DNA of 37,188 bases, taken from positions 1 to 37,188 of the forward strand of contig CALMFG010000171.1 in the NCBI GenBank assembly GCA_937863465.1. The letters are read 5' to 3'. The notes beneath the pieces were generated by a model. That model was not told the origin of the DNA, made no database searches, and saw only the letters and a list, made by a program, of their open reading frames with translations. Position numbers and translations under genes: made by a program. Source of the stretch: an uncultured Clostridia bacterium (GTDB lineage Bacteria; Bacillota; Clostridia; Christensenellales; CALMFG01). Of this stretch, positions 7,683 through 16,367 are shown one piece after another. The stretch's first letter is position 1; each line of letters begins with the position of its first letter.

Positions 7683-8426
7683 TCAGTACTTTACGCGTTT
7701 TAGGATGAGCCCCGATGCCGACATGGTGGCCGAAGCCCTTAAGCGGTCTTTACTTTCAATGATGGCTTTTACGTCTTCCGGGCCAAGTTTTCCCAGCCCC
7801 GCATCCACCAGCGTCCCCGCCATAATGCGTACCATATTGTAGAGGAATCCATCGCCTTCCACCGTGATGGTGATGAGCGGGCCTTCCGCTTCGATGCTTA
7901 AAGACTCAATGGTTCGCACCTTGTCTTCCACCGCTGTATTGGCCGCGCAGAATGCCGAAAAATCATGCCTGCCCAAAAAGGTTTCGGCCGCTTCCCGCAT
8001 TTCCCCGACATCCAGTGCTTTTTTGACGCTGGTCGTGGTGCTGCGTAATATCGCCGATGCGGTTCTTCGGTTAAAGATGCGATAGGCGTACACCTTGCCC
8101 TTCGCGCTGAACCGGGCGTGGAAATCATCCGGCACGGTTTCGGCTTCGGTCACCCGAATATCTTCGGGCAGAAAAGCGTTCAGCGCCAATGCGAATCCCT
8201 CGTCGGGCACACTGCTTTGCGTGTCGAAGTGCGCTACTTGCGCCTCGGCATGAACACCCGCATCGGTACGGCCTGCGCCGTGCACGCGGGATCTTTCGCC
8301 GGTCACGGCAAAAAGCGCGTTTTCAATCTCGGCCTGAATGGTGTCGCCGTTGGGCTGAATCTGCCAGCCCGCATAACGCGAGCCATCATATTCGATGGTA
8401 ATCTTAATCCGTCTTATTTCAGCCAT
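7683..8426 (-). CDS. truA: tRNA pseudouridine(38-40) synthase TruA
   Basis: A 247-residue cytosolic enzyme that converts uridines 38-40 of the tRNA anticodon stem to pseudouridine. The motif GAGRTDAGVHA contains the catalytic aspartate (residue 55). IEYDGSRYAGWQIQP at the N-terminus and FLYNMVRIMAGTLVDAG near the C-terminus are both family hallmarks. Length is normal. It overlaps the end of ecfT by 13 bases and is the last gene of the ECF operon. In many Bacillota truA is followed by rplM-rpsI; here mreB follows instead. Confidence 0.97.
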   Translation of the reverse strand: MAEIRRIKITIEYDGSRYAGWQIQPNGDTIQAEIENALFAVTGERSRVHGAGRTDAGVHAEAQVAHFDTQSSVPDEGFALALNAFLPEDIRVTEAETVPDDFHARFSAKGKVYAYRIFNRRTASAILRSTTTSVKKALDVGEMREAAETFLGRHDFSAFCAANTAVEDKVRTIESLSIEAEGPLITITVEGDGFLYNMVRIMAGTLVDAGLGKLGPEDVKAIIESKDRLRASATMSASGLILKRVKY

Positions 8427-9220
8427 AGCCGTTCAATCACTGGTGAAGCCGTCAGCAGAACCATCAGCGTAAACACCGCGTAATCCCTGCCCGCCATCAC
8501 CAGCACCTTCATCTTGGTACGTCCTTCGCCGCCGCGGTAGCACCGTGCTTCCATGGCAAAGGCCAATTCATCGGCCCGCCGAAACGCCGAAACAAACAGC
8601 GGAACCAGCAGAGGTACCATGCCCGCCGCGCGTTTAAACAGATTCTTGGAGTCAAACTCCGCCCCTCTGGCCATCTGTGCTTTCATGATTTTATCGGTCT
8701 CTTCAATCAACGTCGGGATAAACCGAATCGCGATGGTCATCATCATGGCCAGTTCGTGCACCGGAAAACCGATTTTCTTCAGCGGCTTAAACAGCCGTTC
8801 AATCGCATCGGTCAACTGAATCGGCGACGTGGTATAGGTCATCAGCGTGGTCATCATGATGAGGAAGACCAGCCGCGCGACCAGTTCGGCTGCCAAAACC
8901 AGGCCGTCGGTGGTCAGCTTAAACCGCCCGATTTCGAACAGGACTTTGCCTGTATTGGTAAACAGAAGATTCAGCACAAAGGTAAACGCGATGATGAACC
9001 ACAGCGGTTTTAATCCCTTTAAGAGATAGCGGAAGTTGATGCCCGAAGCGATGATGGACGCCGCCAGAACCGCAAACATCAGCGCATAGCCGTACCACGT
9101 ACTAAAGAGAAAAATCAGCACCACCATGACGAACACGAAAACCAGTTTGGTTCGCGGGTCCAGCCGATGGATGAAAGATTCGCCGGGGTAGTACTGCCCC
9201 AGCGTGATGTTTTTCAGCAT
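8414..9220 (-). CDS. ecfT: Energy-coupling factor transporter transmembrane subunit EcfT
   Basis: A 268-residue membrane protein that links the two ECF ATPases to exchangeable vitamin-binding S subunits. It has an N-terminal segment typical of the family (YYPGESFIHRLDPRTKL), about 5-6 hydrophobic segments, and the two coupling-helix motifs: AQMARG (about 182-186) and ARCYRGGEGRT (about 225-234), where the Ala-Arg pairs contact the ATPases. It lies 9 bases after ecfA2 and overlaps truA. No S component is present in the window, so this is the shared (group II) module serving several substrates. Confidence 0.96.
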   Translation of the reverse strand: MLKNITLGQYYPGESFIHRLDPRTKLVFVFVMVVLIFLFSTWYGYALMFAVLAASIIASGINFRYLLKGLKPLWFIIAFTFVLNLLFTNTGKVLFEIGRFKLTTDGLVLAAELVARLVFLIMMTTLMTYTTSPIQLTDAIERLFKPLKKIGFPVHELAMMMTIAIRFIPTLIEETDKIMKAQMARGAEFDSKNLFKRAAGMVPLLVPLFVSAFRRADELAFAMEARCYRGGEGRTKMKVLVMAGRDYAVFTLMVLLTASPVIERLWLK

Positions 9221-9229
9221 GCCGGAACC

Positions 9230-10078
9230 CTACCCTTTCAGTCTTTCCAATAGATAGGCATACAGCCCATCCACCGTGATGATGTTTTTCGGAATATTCT
9301 TGCCTTTGTCGTTTAAGAGCTTAACGATTTTCGACGCTTCGGGAATATCCAGACTCATGTCCAGCAGCGCGTCCGCATCCGAAAATATTTCGGCCGGTGT
9401 GGCGTCCCGAATAATTCTGCCGTCTTTTAAAACCACCACGCGTTTGGCATACTTCGCCAAATCATCCATGCTGTGCGTAATCATGATGATGGTCTTGCCT
9501 GTGTCGTTTAGCTTGGTAATGAGGTCCATCAGCGCTTTGCGGCCGTACGGATCCAGACCCGCCACCGGCTCGTCCAGAATCAGGATGTTTGGGTCCACCG
9601 CCAGCACACCGGCGATGGCGACTTTGCGCTTTTGTCCGCCCGAAAGCTCGAACGGCGATTTATCTTTCAGTTCCTCAAAATCGATCTCCAGAAGCTCGCA
9701 CGCCTTTCGCACGGCTTTTTCCTGCGCGGCTTCGTCCAGGCCCGCTTTCTTGGGTGCAAACGCGATATCCAGAAAAACGGTCTCCTCAAAGAGCTGGTAT
9801 TCGGGGTACTGGAACACCACGCCCACCTGGCTTCGCAGTTTCTTTTTGTCATAATCCCGGCCGTTGATGTCCTCGCCGCCGACCGATATGGTGCCTGTGT
9901 CGGGCTTCATGAGGCCCGCAATCATCTGCACCAGCGTGGTTTTGCCCGAACCCGTATGCCCGATGATGCCGATAAAATCGCCCTGTTCGATGGTCAGCGA
10001 AACGTCATCCACCGCTTTCACTTCAAAGCTCGTGCCGCCCGCGTAGGTCAGTCCGATATGCTCTATAACAATCGACAT
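9230..10078 (-). CDS. ecfA2: ECF transporter ATPase EcfA2
   Basis: A 282-residue cytoplasmic ABC ATPase. It has Walker A GHTGSGKTT, Q-loop FQYPEYQLF, signature LSGGQKRKVAIAGVLA, Walker B ILILDEPVAGLDP and switch ITHSMDD, all intact. The C-terminal extension of about 50 residues is typical of ECF ATPases. It pairs with EcfA1, whose gene overlaps its start by 16 bases, to drive vitamin or metal uptake through EcfT. The second position in the operon and the GHTGSGKTT form fit EcfA2. Confidence 0.95.
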   Translation of the reverse strand: MSIVIEHIGLTYAGGTSFEVKAVDDVSLTIEQGDFIGIIGHTGSGKTTLVQMIAGLMKPDTGTISVGGEDINGRDYDKKKLRSQVGVVFQYPEYQLFEETVFLDIAFAPKKAGLDEAAQEKAVRKACELLEIDFEELKDKSPFELSGGQKRKVAIAGVLAVDPNILILDEPVAGLDPYGRKALMDLITKLNDTGKTIIMITHSMDDLAKYAKRVVVLKDGRIIRDATPAEIFSDADALLDMSLDIPEASKIVKLLNDKGKNIPKNIITVDGLYAYLLERLKG

Positions 10079-10905
10079 AGTTCCTCCGCCAGGTCCGCAT
10101 TGCTGACCGGAACTTCTCCAAGGTCAATGCCGCTCGATTTTAACAGATAATAAAGCTTGGTTGCCTGCGGAACTGAAAGCCCCGCTTCGTTTAATACATC
10201 ATATTCGCTGAAAACTTCCCGCGGGGTGCCGTCCAGAATAATCCGGCCGCCGCCCATCACGAGAATGCGGTCGGCTTCGGTGGCTTCCTCAATATAGTGC
10301 GTAATATAGATGATAGTCTTTCCTTGCTCTTGATTGAGCTTGTGGATGGTCTTTAAGACTTCTTTTCTGCCGTGCGGATCCAGCATGGCTGTGGGTTCGT
10401 CAAAGACAATAATTTCGGGCAGCATGGCCAGTATTCCGGCGATGGCTACCCGTTGTTTTTGACCACCCGAAAGCATATGCGGCGCGCGGTTCTCAAAACC
10501 CGAAAGGCCCACTGTAGCCAGCGCATCCTTGACGCGGGCAACAATTTCAGCCGAAGGGATGCCGAGGTTTTCGGGTCCAAAAGCCACATCCTCTTCCACC
10601 AGCGTCGCGACCAGCTGATTATCGGGGTTCTGGAAGACCATGCCGCAGGTTTTACGGACATCCCATACCTTCTCGATGTCGCGTGTATCCATGCCCTCAA
10701 TCAGGACCTGCCCGTCGGTTGGGGTATACAGCGCGTTTAAAAGCTTGGCGAACGTGGATTTGCCCGAGCCGTTGTGACCTAGGATGACCACAAACTCGCC
10801 TTTGCCGATGGTGACATCCACACCGTTTAACGCAAAGCTGACCGATTCCTCTTCGGAGATATATGAATATGTGAGATTTTCGGTCACCACTTCGGTTTTT
10901 TTCAT
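10063..10905 (-). CDS. ecfA1: ECF transporter ATPase EcfA1
   Basis: A 280-residue ABC ATPase with Walker A GHNGSGKST, Q-loop FQNPDNQLV, signature LSGGQKQRVAIAGILA, Walker B IIVFDEPTAMLDP and ITHYIEE. It partners EcfA2 and EcfT. The ATG at 10905 is chosen over the adjacent in-frame GTG at 10908. No Shine-Dalgarno sequence is visible in front of either. Instead a TGG-extended -10 (TAAAAT, 10912-10917) lies 6 bases before the ATG, so the message may be leaderless from that promoter. It is the first gene after the ribosomal operon terminator. Confidence 0.95.
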   Translation of the reverse strand: MKKTEVVTENLTYSYISEEESVSFALNGVDVTIGKGEFVVILGHNGSGKSTFAKLLNALYTPTDGQVLIEGMDTRDIEKVWDVRKTCGMVFQNPDNQLVATLVEEDVAFGPENLGIPSAEIVARVKDALATVGLSGFENRAPHMLSGGQKQRVAIAGILAMLPEIIVFDEPTAMLDPHGRKEVLKTIHKLNQEQGKTIIYITHYIEEATEADRILVMGGGRIILDGTPREVFSEYDVLNEAGLSVPQATKLYYLLKSSGIDLGEVPVSNADLAEELCRLL

Positions 10906-10911
10906 CACGCT

Positions 10912-10970
10912 ATTTTACCACTTGTACCCTTTTATATTCGATTTATACGATATGTTTTAAAAATTGTTCA
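10912..10970 (-). promoter_or_regulatory. Candidate promoters of the ecf-truA operon
   Basis: Two candidates on the minus strand. TGAACA (10965-10970), 17 bases, TATAAA (10942-10947) would give a leader of about 30 bases. A TGG-extended -10 TAAAAT (10912-10920) with no recognisable -35 would start transcription at about the ATG itself. Both are modest matches. Confidence 0.45.
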
Positions 10971-10984
10971 CACATGATTACATT

Positions 10985-11019
10985 AACAAAACAGGCCTAA
11001 GAACTTCCTCTTAAGCCTG
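10985..11019 (-). terminator. Terminator of the S10-spc-alpha ribosomal operon
   Basis: An 11-bp stem with one G-U pair (CAGGC...GCCTG, 10992-11019) and a 6-base loop, followed on the minus strand by TTTTGTTAAT. It lies about 40 bases past the rplQ stop and separates the ribosomal operon from the ecf genes. Confidence 0.8.
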
Positions 11020-11059
11020 GTTTAAATGCTCTTAATCGATTAAAATCACGCGCTGTGAT

Positions 11060-11569
11060 TTATACCAGCTCGATAATCACGATCTCAGCCGCGTCACCGC
11101 GCCGGGGACCTTTTTTAATCATGCGGGTATAGCCGCCGCCCTGTCCGGTTTCTTCTGCTCTCTTCTTGTATTTCGGTCCAAGTTCTCTGAACAGCTTTTC
11201 GATGACCGGATATTTGTTGTCCTTGGTTCTCTGATGATAGTTGTATTTGCTTTCTTTCGGCTGCTTTTCTTCCTTTACCGTGTAAAGAAACGCAAGCATC
11301 TTTCTTCTGGCCGCCAGTTTGGAAGGCGCGTCATTGGTGAACGTGATATCCTTCACACCGTCTTTGTCCGTGATTTTTTTCTTCACTTCTACCGTGTTGT
11401 CGCATTCGCGCACTGCCAGCGTAATATATTTTTCGGCAAATTTACGCACTTCTTTTGCGCGCGCTTCTGTCGTCTCAATTCTACCGTTCCAAATCAGCGA
11501 AGTTACCAGATTGCGGAGCATCGCTTTTCTTTGGTCGGAAGGCTTATTCAGCTTTCTATATTTAGCCAT
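11060..11569 (-). CDS. rplQ: 50S ribosomal protein L17, expanded form
   Basis: A large-subunit protein near the exit tunnel. The N-terminus ([19 protein letters not shown]) and the C-terminus ([26 protein letters not shown]) are standard L17. At 169 residues it is about 50 longer than the 112-125 residues usual in Bacillota. The extra sequence lies in the middle (about 57-110), between the first helices and the LFRELGPKY segment, and is rich in lysine ([28 protein letters not shown]). I recall similar long L17 forms in some Clostridia, so it is probably a real lineage variant. It is the last gene of the operon; a terminator follows. Confidence 0.97.
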   Translation of the reverse strand: MAKYRKLNKPSDQRKAMLRNLVTSLIWNGRIETTEARAKEVRKFAEKYITLAVRECDNTVEVKKKITDKDGVKDITFTNDAPSKLAARRKMLAFLYTVKEEKQPKESKYNYHQRTKDNKYPVIEKLFRELGPKYKKRAEETGQGGGYTRMIKKGPRRGDAAEIVIIELV

Positions 11570-11595
11570 CGCCCTTTAAACCTCCAAAAGTTGTA

Positions 11596-12540
11596 TTAAT
11601 CGTTTGCCCGAAGTCCAAGGCCCAGCGCCTGCAACTTCTGCTGTACTTCTTCCAATGACTTACGGCCCAAGTTTCGAACCTTCATCATCTCTTCTTCGTT
11701 CTTCATGACCAGCTCTTCAACGGTGTTGATGCCCGCACGCTTTAAGCAGTTATACGAGCGTACCGATAAATCGAGTTCTTCGATGGTAATCTCAAGAATC
11801 TTCTCTTTGGAATCTTCTTCTTTCTCCACCATGATCTCAACGTCGTTAACGTGCTCGCTTAAGTCGATAAACTGCGCCAGGTGCTCGCTCATGATTTTGG
11901 CCGCCAGCGAAACCGCTTCTTCGGGGCGGACAGAACCGTTGGTCCATAGTTCCAGTGTCAATTTATCAAAGTCGGTAATCTGACCAACACGGGTGTTGTC
12001 CACGGTGAAGTTCACTTTGCGGGTGGGGGTGAACATGGAGTCGGTGGGGATAACGCCGATGGGCATATCCGCCGTCTTGTTCTTGTCCGCCAGCACATAG
12101 CCTCTGCCCTTTTCCACCGTAATCTCGGCGTAGAGCGAGCCCGAACTGTTTACCGTCGCAATATGTAAATCCGTGTTGACAATCTCCACCTCGGAATCGG
12201 TGGTGATGTCAGCCGCCGTCACTTCTTTAGGTCCGGTCACATCCAGAATCAGTGTTTTCGGTTCATCGGTATGCATCCGAATCGAGAGCTGCTTTAGGTT
12301 TAAGATGATATTGGTGATGTCCTCATATACACCCTCTAAGGTGGTGAATTCATGCAGGACCCCGTCAAACTTCACCTTGGTCACCGCCGCTCCCGGCAGG
12401 CAGTACAGCAATATCCGCCTTAAGCTGTTTCCCAGCGTAATTCCAAATCCTCTTTCGAGGGGTTCCATGGTAAATCTGGCGTACTGCTGTTTCTCGTCGA
12501 CTTCTTCACACTGTATTCTTGGCTTTTCAATTTCTAACAT
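11596..12540 (-). CDS. rpoA: DNA-directed RNA polymerase subunit alpha
   Basis: A 314-residue subunit that seeds RNA polymerase assembly through its N-terminal dimerisation domain (about 1-230; [18 protein letters not shown] is conserved). It contacts UP elements and activators through the C-terminal domain (about 245-310; [22 protein letters not shown] and [11 protein letters not shown]). The linker is acidic (EKEEDSKEK). The ribosome binding site AAGGAG is unusually far from the ATG, about 14 bases. It lies between rpsD and rplQ, the standard alpha-operon order. Confidence 0.98.
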   Translation of the reverse strand: MLEIEKPRIQCEEVDEKQQYARFTMEPLERGFGITLGNSLRRILLYCLPGAAVTKVKFDGVLHEFTTLEGVYEDITNIILNLKQLSIRMHTDEPKTLILDVTGPKEVTAADITTDSEVEIVNTDLHIATVNSSGSLYAEITVEKGRGYVLADKNKTADMPIGVIPTDSMFTPTRKVNFTVDNTRVGQITDFDKLTLELWTNGSVRPEEAVSLAAKIMSEHLAQFIDLSEHVNDVEIMVEKEEDSKEKILEITIEELDLSVRSYNCLKRAGINTVEELVMKNEEEMMKVRNLGRKSLEEVQQKLQALGLGLRAND

Positions 12541-12605
12541 ATCTAATATCTACACTCCTTCTGCTAAGGATCACATTAAAACGAGATACGCCTGTTTGAT
12601 AAGCA

Positions 12606-13229
12606 TTACTTAGAATAAAGCTCAACAATCATGTGCTCTTCAATGGTCAGGTCAATGTCTTCGCGCTGCGGCATGGCCACAACCTGTCCAGTGAGATTCG
12701 CGTGGTCAAAAGTCAGCCATTTCACAGTACCGCGAGCATCGCTTTCTCTGATCTCTTTAAATCTCTCCATGTCTTTGGAGGTGTCTTTGATTTTGATTTC
12801 GTCGCCGACGCTCACCAGACTGGAAGGAATATTCACTTTTCTGCCGTTCACGGTCACATGACCATGGGTCACAGTCTGTCTGGCCTGCGCTCTGCTGTCG
12901 GCCAGTCCCAAACGGAAAATGACGTTGTCCAATCTTCTTTCCAGCAGGAACAGAAGTTCTTCACCCGCAATACCGTGGGCTTTCTCAGCCAATTCAAAAT
13001 ATTTTCTAAACTGCTTCTCCTGCATGCCGTATGCGCGTTTCACTTTCTGTTTCTCGCGCAGCTGGATGCCGTACTCAGACTGTTTCTTTCTGCTCTGTCC
13101 GTGTTCACCCGGAGGTACCGGACGTTTCGCAAAAGCACATTTCGAAGAGTAGCAGCGGTCTCCTTTAAGGAACAGTTTTGCACCTTCTCTTCTGCAGAGA
13201 CGGCAAACTGAATCTGTATATCTAGCCAT
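12606..13229 (-). CDS. rpsD: 30S ribosomal protein S4, zinc-binding form
   Basis: A primary 16S rRNA binder and early assembly protein of 207 residues. The N-terminus has four cysteines (C9, C12, C26, C31: CRLC...CYSSKC), so this is the zinc-carrying S4 type. The central S4 RNA-binding domain (about 95-155; [32 protein letters not shown]) is intact. In many bacteria S4 represses its own operon. I saw no clear S4 target in the 17-base gap before this gene or in the longer rpsM leader, but this cannot be excluded by eye. Confidence 0.98.
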   Translation of the reverse strand: MARYTDSVCRLCRREGAKLFLKGDRCYSSKCAFAKRPVPPGEHGQSRKKQSEYGIQLREKQKVKRAYGMQEKQFRKYFELAEKAHGIAGEELLFLLERRLDNVIFRLGLADSRAQARQTVTHGHVTVNGRKVNIPSSLVSVGDEIKIKDTSKDMERFKEIRESDARGTVKWLTFDHANLTGQVVAMPQREDIDLTIEEHMIVELYSK

Positions 13230-13246
13230 AAAACTTTATTTCTCCT

Positions 13247-13642
13247 TTACACTCTTCTTCTCTTGGGCGGACGGCAGCCATTGTGCGGGATGGGGGTGAC
13301 GTCTTTGATTAAAACGACATCCAAACCAGCAGCCTGCAATGCTCTGATTGCGGCTTCTCTGCCCGAACCCGGGCCCTTAACAAAGACTTCAACCGTCTTT
13401 AAACCGTGTTCCATCGCCGCCTTGGCAGCTTTTTCAGCGGCCTGCTGCGCAGCAAACGGGGTGGATTTTCTGGAGCCTCTAAAGCCCATTCCGCCCGCGC
13501 TGGCCCAGGAAAGACTGTTTCCGTTAAGGTCGGTCAAGGTCACTAGTGTGTTATTGAATGATGAGCGAATATGTGCCTGGCCGCGTTCTATATTCTTCTT
13601 TACTTTACGCTTTTTAGTTTTAACGCTTTTCGGGGTAGCCAT
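13247..13642 (-). CDS. rpsK: 30S ribosomal protein S11
   Basis: A 131-residue protein of the small-subunit platform, near the mRNA exit and the E site. It has a lysine-rich N-terminus, then [43 protein letters not shown] and the basic C-terminus [14 protein letters not shown], all family hallmarks. It is 17 bases after rpsM and 17 bases before rpsD, in the conserved alpha-operon order. Confidence 0.98.
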   Translation of the reverse strand: MATPKSVKTKKRKVKKNIERGQAHIRSSFNNTLVTLTDLNGNSLSWASAGGMGFRGSRKSTPFAAQQAAEKAAKAAMEHGLKTVEVFVKGPGSGREAAIRALQAAGLDVVLIKDVTPIPHNGCRPPKRRRV

Positions 13643-13658
13643 TTAAGTCCTCCAACTG

Positions 13659-14027
13659 CTATTTTTTCTTGCCGACAACGCTGCGTTTCGGCCCCTTGCG
13701 GGTTCTTGCATTCTGCTTGGAACTCTGACCTCTTACCGGAAGACCGCGGCGGTGCCGGATTCCCCGATAGGAACCAATTTCGATCAGACGTTTGATGTTC
13801 ATCGCAATCTCACGTCTTAGGTCACCTTCGACCCGGTATTCCTTTTCGATCAGTTCCCTCAGCTTGCTCACTTCATCTTCAGTCAGGTCTTTCACGCGGG
13901 TATCCGGATTGACTTTAGCCTTTGCCAAGATATCCTGCGATGATTTCAGCCCAATGCCGAAGATATATGTCAGGCCATATTCGACCCGCTTCTCTCTGGG
14001 AAGATCAACACCTGCAATACGTGCCAT
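13659..14027 (-). CDS. rpsM: 30S ribosomal protein S13
   Basis: A 122-residue protein of the small-subunit head that contacts the P-site tRNA and forms bridges to the large subunit. It has [25 protein letters not shown] at the N-terminus, a helix-two turns-helix RNA-binding core, and the basic tail [22 protein letters not shown] that reaches the tRNA. It follows a 164-base gap, the longest inside the ribosomal operon, which may hold an internal promoter or a regulatory leader. Confidence 0.98.
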   Translation of the reverse strand: MARIAGVDLPREKRVEYGLTYIFGIGLKSSQDILAKAKVNPDTRVKDLTEDEVSKLRELIEKEYRVEGDLRREIAMNIKRLIEIGSYRGIRHRRGLPVRGQSSKQNARTRKGPKRSVVGKKK

Positions 14028-14191
14028 ATCCTTTTAAAACCTCCAAAGTTCGTTGATAAAAATCTTTTATATCCCAATTAAATATCTATTTACTATAAAG
14101 CATATACTAAATCCGTATCACCTTTTAACGAATCAGCCGCAGTATACACATTATTTACCAAGATGCATAAAGTAACGCCAAAAAACAGCCT
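14028..14191 (-). other. AT-rich intergenic gap before rpsM
   Basis: This gap divides the operon into a secY-infA-rpmJ part and the alpha part. It is AT-rich and contains a ribosome binding site (TTGGAGG) for rpsM and several -10-like words (TATACT, TATAGT) without a good -35. A 7-bp AAAAACA/TGTTTTT match around the rpmJ stop, followed by T's, could act as a weak attenuator. I cannot show a promoter or protein-binding leader. Confidence 0.3.
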
Positions 14192-14305
14192 TCAGCCTTG
14201 TTTTTGCTTATGCTTCGGGTTCTGGCAGATGACCATCACCTTGCCTCTTCTTTTAATGATTTTGCATTTTTCGCAAATCGGTTTAACCGATGGTCTTACT
14301 TTCAT
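14192..14305 (-). CDS. rpmJ: 50S ribosomal protein L36, zinc-binding form
   Basis: A 37-residue large-subunit protein. The sequence begins [20 protein letters not shown] and carries the zinc ribbon C11, C14, C27, H32, so it is the C+ (zinc-containing) type. An AGGAG ribosome binding site is placed 10 bases before the ATG. It lies between infA and rpsM as in most Bacillota. The reading frame ends just before a T-rich stretch that may weaken onward transcription. Confidence 0.97.
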   Translation of the reverse strand: MKVRPSVKPICEKCKIIKRRGKVMVICQNPKHKQKQG

Positions 14306-14374
14306 TTTTCTAATTCTCCTAATCTTTTTGTTTCCTGAATTGAATTCGCTATTTGGTATTTAAGCCGCTATAGC

Positions 14375-14599
14375 CTACTTCCCTTTTCCGCGCCATGTGA
14401 TTCTGCCGCGGGACAAATCATAAGGGGAAAGTTCCACCGTCACAATATCACCGGGGATGATCTTGATGTAGTGCATCCGAAGTTTCCCAGAGATATGTGC
14501 CAGCACTTTGTGTCCGTTTTCCAGTTCCACTTCGAATTCCGCATTCGGGAACGAATCGGTCACTTTACCTTCCACTTCAATAACGTCCGATTTTGACAA
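14375..14599 (-). CDS. infA: Translation initiation factor IF-1
   Basis: A 74-residue single OB-fold protein that binds the ribosomal A site during initiation. It has the family pattern [36 protein letters not shown] and the basic end [13 protein letters not shown]. Length is typical (72-75). It is translated from the ribosomal operon, between the KOW protein and L36, which keeps it in step with ribosome production. Confidence 0.98.
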   Translation of the reverse strand: MSKSDVIEVEGKVTDSFPNAEFEVELENGHKVLAHISGKLRMHYIKIIPGDIVTVELSPYDLSRGRITWRGKGK

Positions 14600-14617
14600 A
14601 GCTAAACGCTCCTTTCG

Positions 14618-14902
14618 TCATGGGTTGAGATTATAGCCAGCTTTCATTATAGCACTTCTCAGCTCCGCATCAAACACTTTTTTCTCCCCAGCAATTTTTT
14701 CGGCTATCCCCGAAAGTACTGTCGGCGTCAGATGCAGATGCTTCAGTTTCTTCAGTTTGGGACTTTCAAGCTTTCGCGTTTCCCCGTCGGACAAAAGCAC
14801 ATAGTTCGCATCAACGACTTTAACAATCATGAAGAACCGATCTTTGTCCCTTCCGGCAAGCGCTTTGGCAATCCGGCCAACCTCCACCAAAAAATCGCTC
14901 AA
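14618..14902 (-). CDS. KOW-domain RNA-binding protein (L14e-like, YbzG type)
   Basis: A 94-residue basic protein with a KOW/L14e-like fold: VGRIAKALAGRDKDRFFMIVKVVDANYVLLSDGETRKLESPKLKKLKHLHLTP is the characteristic pattern, with the KOW turn at about 10-30. Such proteins lie between map and infA in many Bacillota (YbzG in Bacillus) and are presumed ribosome- or RNA-associated; no detailed role is established to my knowledge. The start is most likely TTG at 14902, 7 bases after GGAG. An in-frame GTG at 14920 would place the ribosome binding site inside the gene. Confidence 0.85.
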   Translation of the reverse strand: MSDFLVEVGRIAKALAGRDKDRFFMIVKVVDANYVLLSDGETRKLESPKLKKLKHLHLTPTVLSGIAEKIAGEKKVFDAELRSAIMKAGYNLNP

Positions 14903-14923
14903 AGAATTTCTCCTTATCACCGG

Positions 14924-15685
14924 TTATATATGGCTGTCGGTTAGAATCACAAGCCCGTTTCCGGTCAATGCCACGGTGTTCTCGTAGTGCGCCGAAGGTT
15001 TCCCATCCGCCGTCACCACCGTCCAACCGTCTTCGCACCATTCCACAGCTGCTTTTCCGGCATTAATCATGGGCTCTATCGCCAGCACCAGCCCCACGTT
15101 CAAGCGCGGGTTCGGACCCTTCAGCACGAAGTTTGGTACGTCGGGCGATTCGTGAAGGTCTCGGCCAATGCCGTGACCCACCAGATCCCGCACCACCGAG
15201 AAGCCTGCGCTTTCGGCTGTTTCCTGAATCCTTCGGGAAATCTCCATCAGCCGGTTATCTTCTGTAAACCCTTTCAGGCCTTCAAAAAAGCTGCTTTTGG
15301 TCACATCCATCAGCCGCTGTGTTTCGCTGTCCACCGCCCCCACCGCGAAGGTTCGGGCCATGTCCGAATGGAAACCGTTCAGTACGGCACCCATGTCGAT
15401 GCTGATGATGTCGCCTTCTTCCAGTCTGCGGGAGCCCGGTATACCGTGCACCACTTCCTCGTTGACCGAGGCGCAGATACTGCCCGGAAAACCGCGATAC
15501 CCCTTAAACGAGGGAACCGCGCCGTTCCGCGTAATGATATGATATGCGACTTTGTCCAGCTCGGCGGTTGAAACGCCGGGCCTTATTTTCTCGGCCACGG
15601 CCAGCATCGCTCTGGATGCTACTTCTCCCGAAGCCTTCATCATCGCAATTTCCGCATCTGTCTTCAGTTTAATCATATCTGCCAT
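14924..15685 (-). CDS. map: Methionine aminopeptidase, type I
   Basis: A 253-residue metalloenzyme that removes the initiator methionine from nascent proteins. The five metal ligands are in place: ISIDMGAVLNGFHSDMART (two aspartates), VGHGIGRDLHESPDVPNF (histidine), LAIEPMINAG (glutamate) and SAHYENTVAL (glutamate). The substrate histidine is in VNEEVVHGIPG. It is the short form without an N-terminal zinc domain. It lies in the conserved adk-map-KOW-infA segment, which couples protein maturation to ribosome output. Confidence 0.98.
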   Translation of the reverse strand: MADMIKLKTDAEIAMMKASGEVASRAMLAVAEKIRPGVSTAELDKVAYHIITRNGAVPSFKGYRGFPGSICASVNEEVVHGIPGSRRLEEGDIISIDMGAVLNGFHSDMARTFAVGAVDSETQRLMDVTKSSFFEGLKGFTEDNRLMEISRRIQETAESAGFSVVRDLVGHGIGRDLHESPDVPNFVLKGPNPRLNVGLVLAIEPMINAGKAAVEWCEDGWTVVTADGKPSAHYENTVALTGNGLVILTDSHI

Positions 15686-15726
15686 TCCAGCAGACGATGC
15701 CGCCTGCCTTTAAGGAACCGAATCTT

Positions 15727-16350
15727 TTATAGCTTATCCAATTCCTTTGCAATATCTCCGAAGACCGCCGAAATCTCGCCGGTCCCGTCGATATATTTCA
15801 CAATCCCTTTGTTCTTGTAGTATTCCACCAACGGTTTGGTCTGCGCGTCATACACCGCGATTCGGTTAAGCACCGTTTCTTCGGTGTCGTCCGGCCGCTG
15901 AATCAGCTCGGCGCCGCAAGCTTCGCAAGCCGTGCCTTTCAGGGTCTTGACCGAGTAGGTTGCGCCGCATGCGACGCATACCCGACGGGTGCAGATGCGG
16001 TCGACCAGGAATTCGCTCGGCACTTCGATGTCGATGACGGCATCCAGCTTAACGAAGGCTTCCATCGCACCGGCCTGCGCCAGCGTTCTGGGCACGCCGT
16101 CCAGCAGAAAACCGTTTTTACAGTCATCCTGCTTCAACCGGTTTTCCACCATGGCTACGATGATTTCGTCGGATACTAACTCTCCAGCGTCAATCACCGC
16201 TTTTGCTTTTAAACCCAATTCCGATCCGCTCTTTATTTCGGCGCGCAGCATATCGCCCGTCGAAATATGTGCAATCCCATACCGCTCGCAGGTCATCTTG
16301 GCTTGTGTGCCTTTGCCTGCCCCCGGAGGTCCTAAAAACATCAGTTTCAT
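15727..16350 (-). CDS. adk: Adenylate kinase with zinc-binding lid
   Basis: Converts ATP and AMP to two ADP; 207 residues. The P-loop is GPPGAGKGTQ (7-16). AMP-binding residues lie in ISTGDMLRAEI and in FLLDGVPRT, where most homologues have DGFPRT. The lid has four cysteines, C125, C128, C142 and C145 (CVAC...CEAC), the zinc form common in Gram-positive bacteria. QRPDDTEETVLNRI carries the catalytic arginine and aspartate region. It sits between secY and map as usual. Confidence 0.98.
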   Translation of the reverse strand: MKLMFLGPPGAGKGTQAKMTCERYGIAHISTGDMLRAEIKSGSELGLKAKAVIDAGELVSDEIIVAMVENRLKQDDCKNGFLLDGVPRTLAQAGAMEAFVKLDAVIDIEVPSEFLVDRICTRRVCVACGATYSVKTLKGTACEACGAELIQRPDDTEETVLNRIAVYDAQTKPLVEYYKNKGIVKYIDGTGEISAVFGDIAKELDKL

Positions 16351-16367
16351 ACTATCTACTCCAAATG

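Noticed and set aside
14902-14920. GTG at 14920 as the start of the KOW protein
   Set aside because: The ribosome binding site AAGGAG would fall inside the coding region. The TTG at 14902 has correct spacing and agrees with homologue length.
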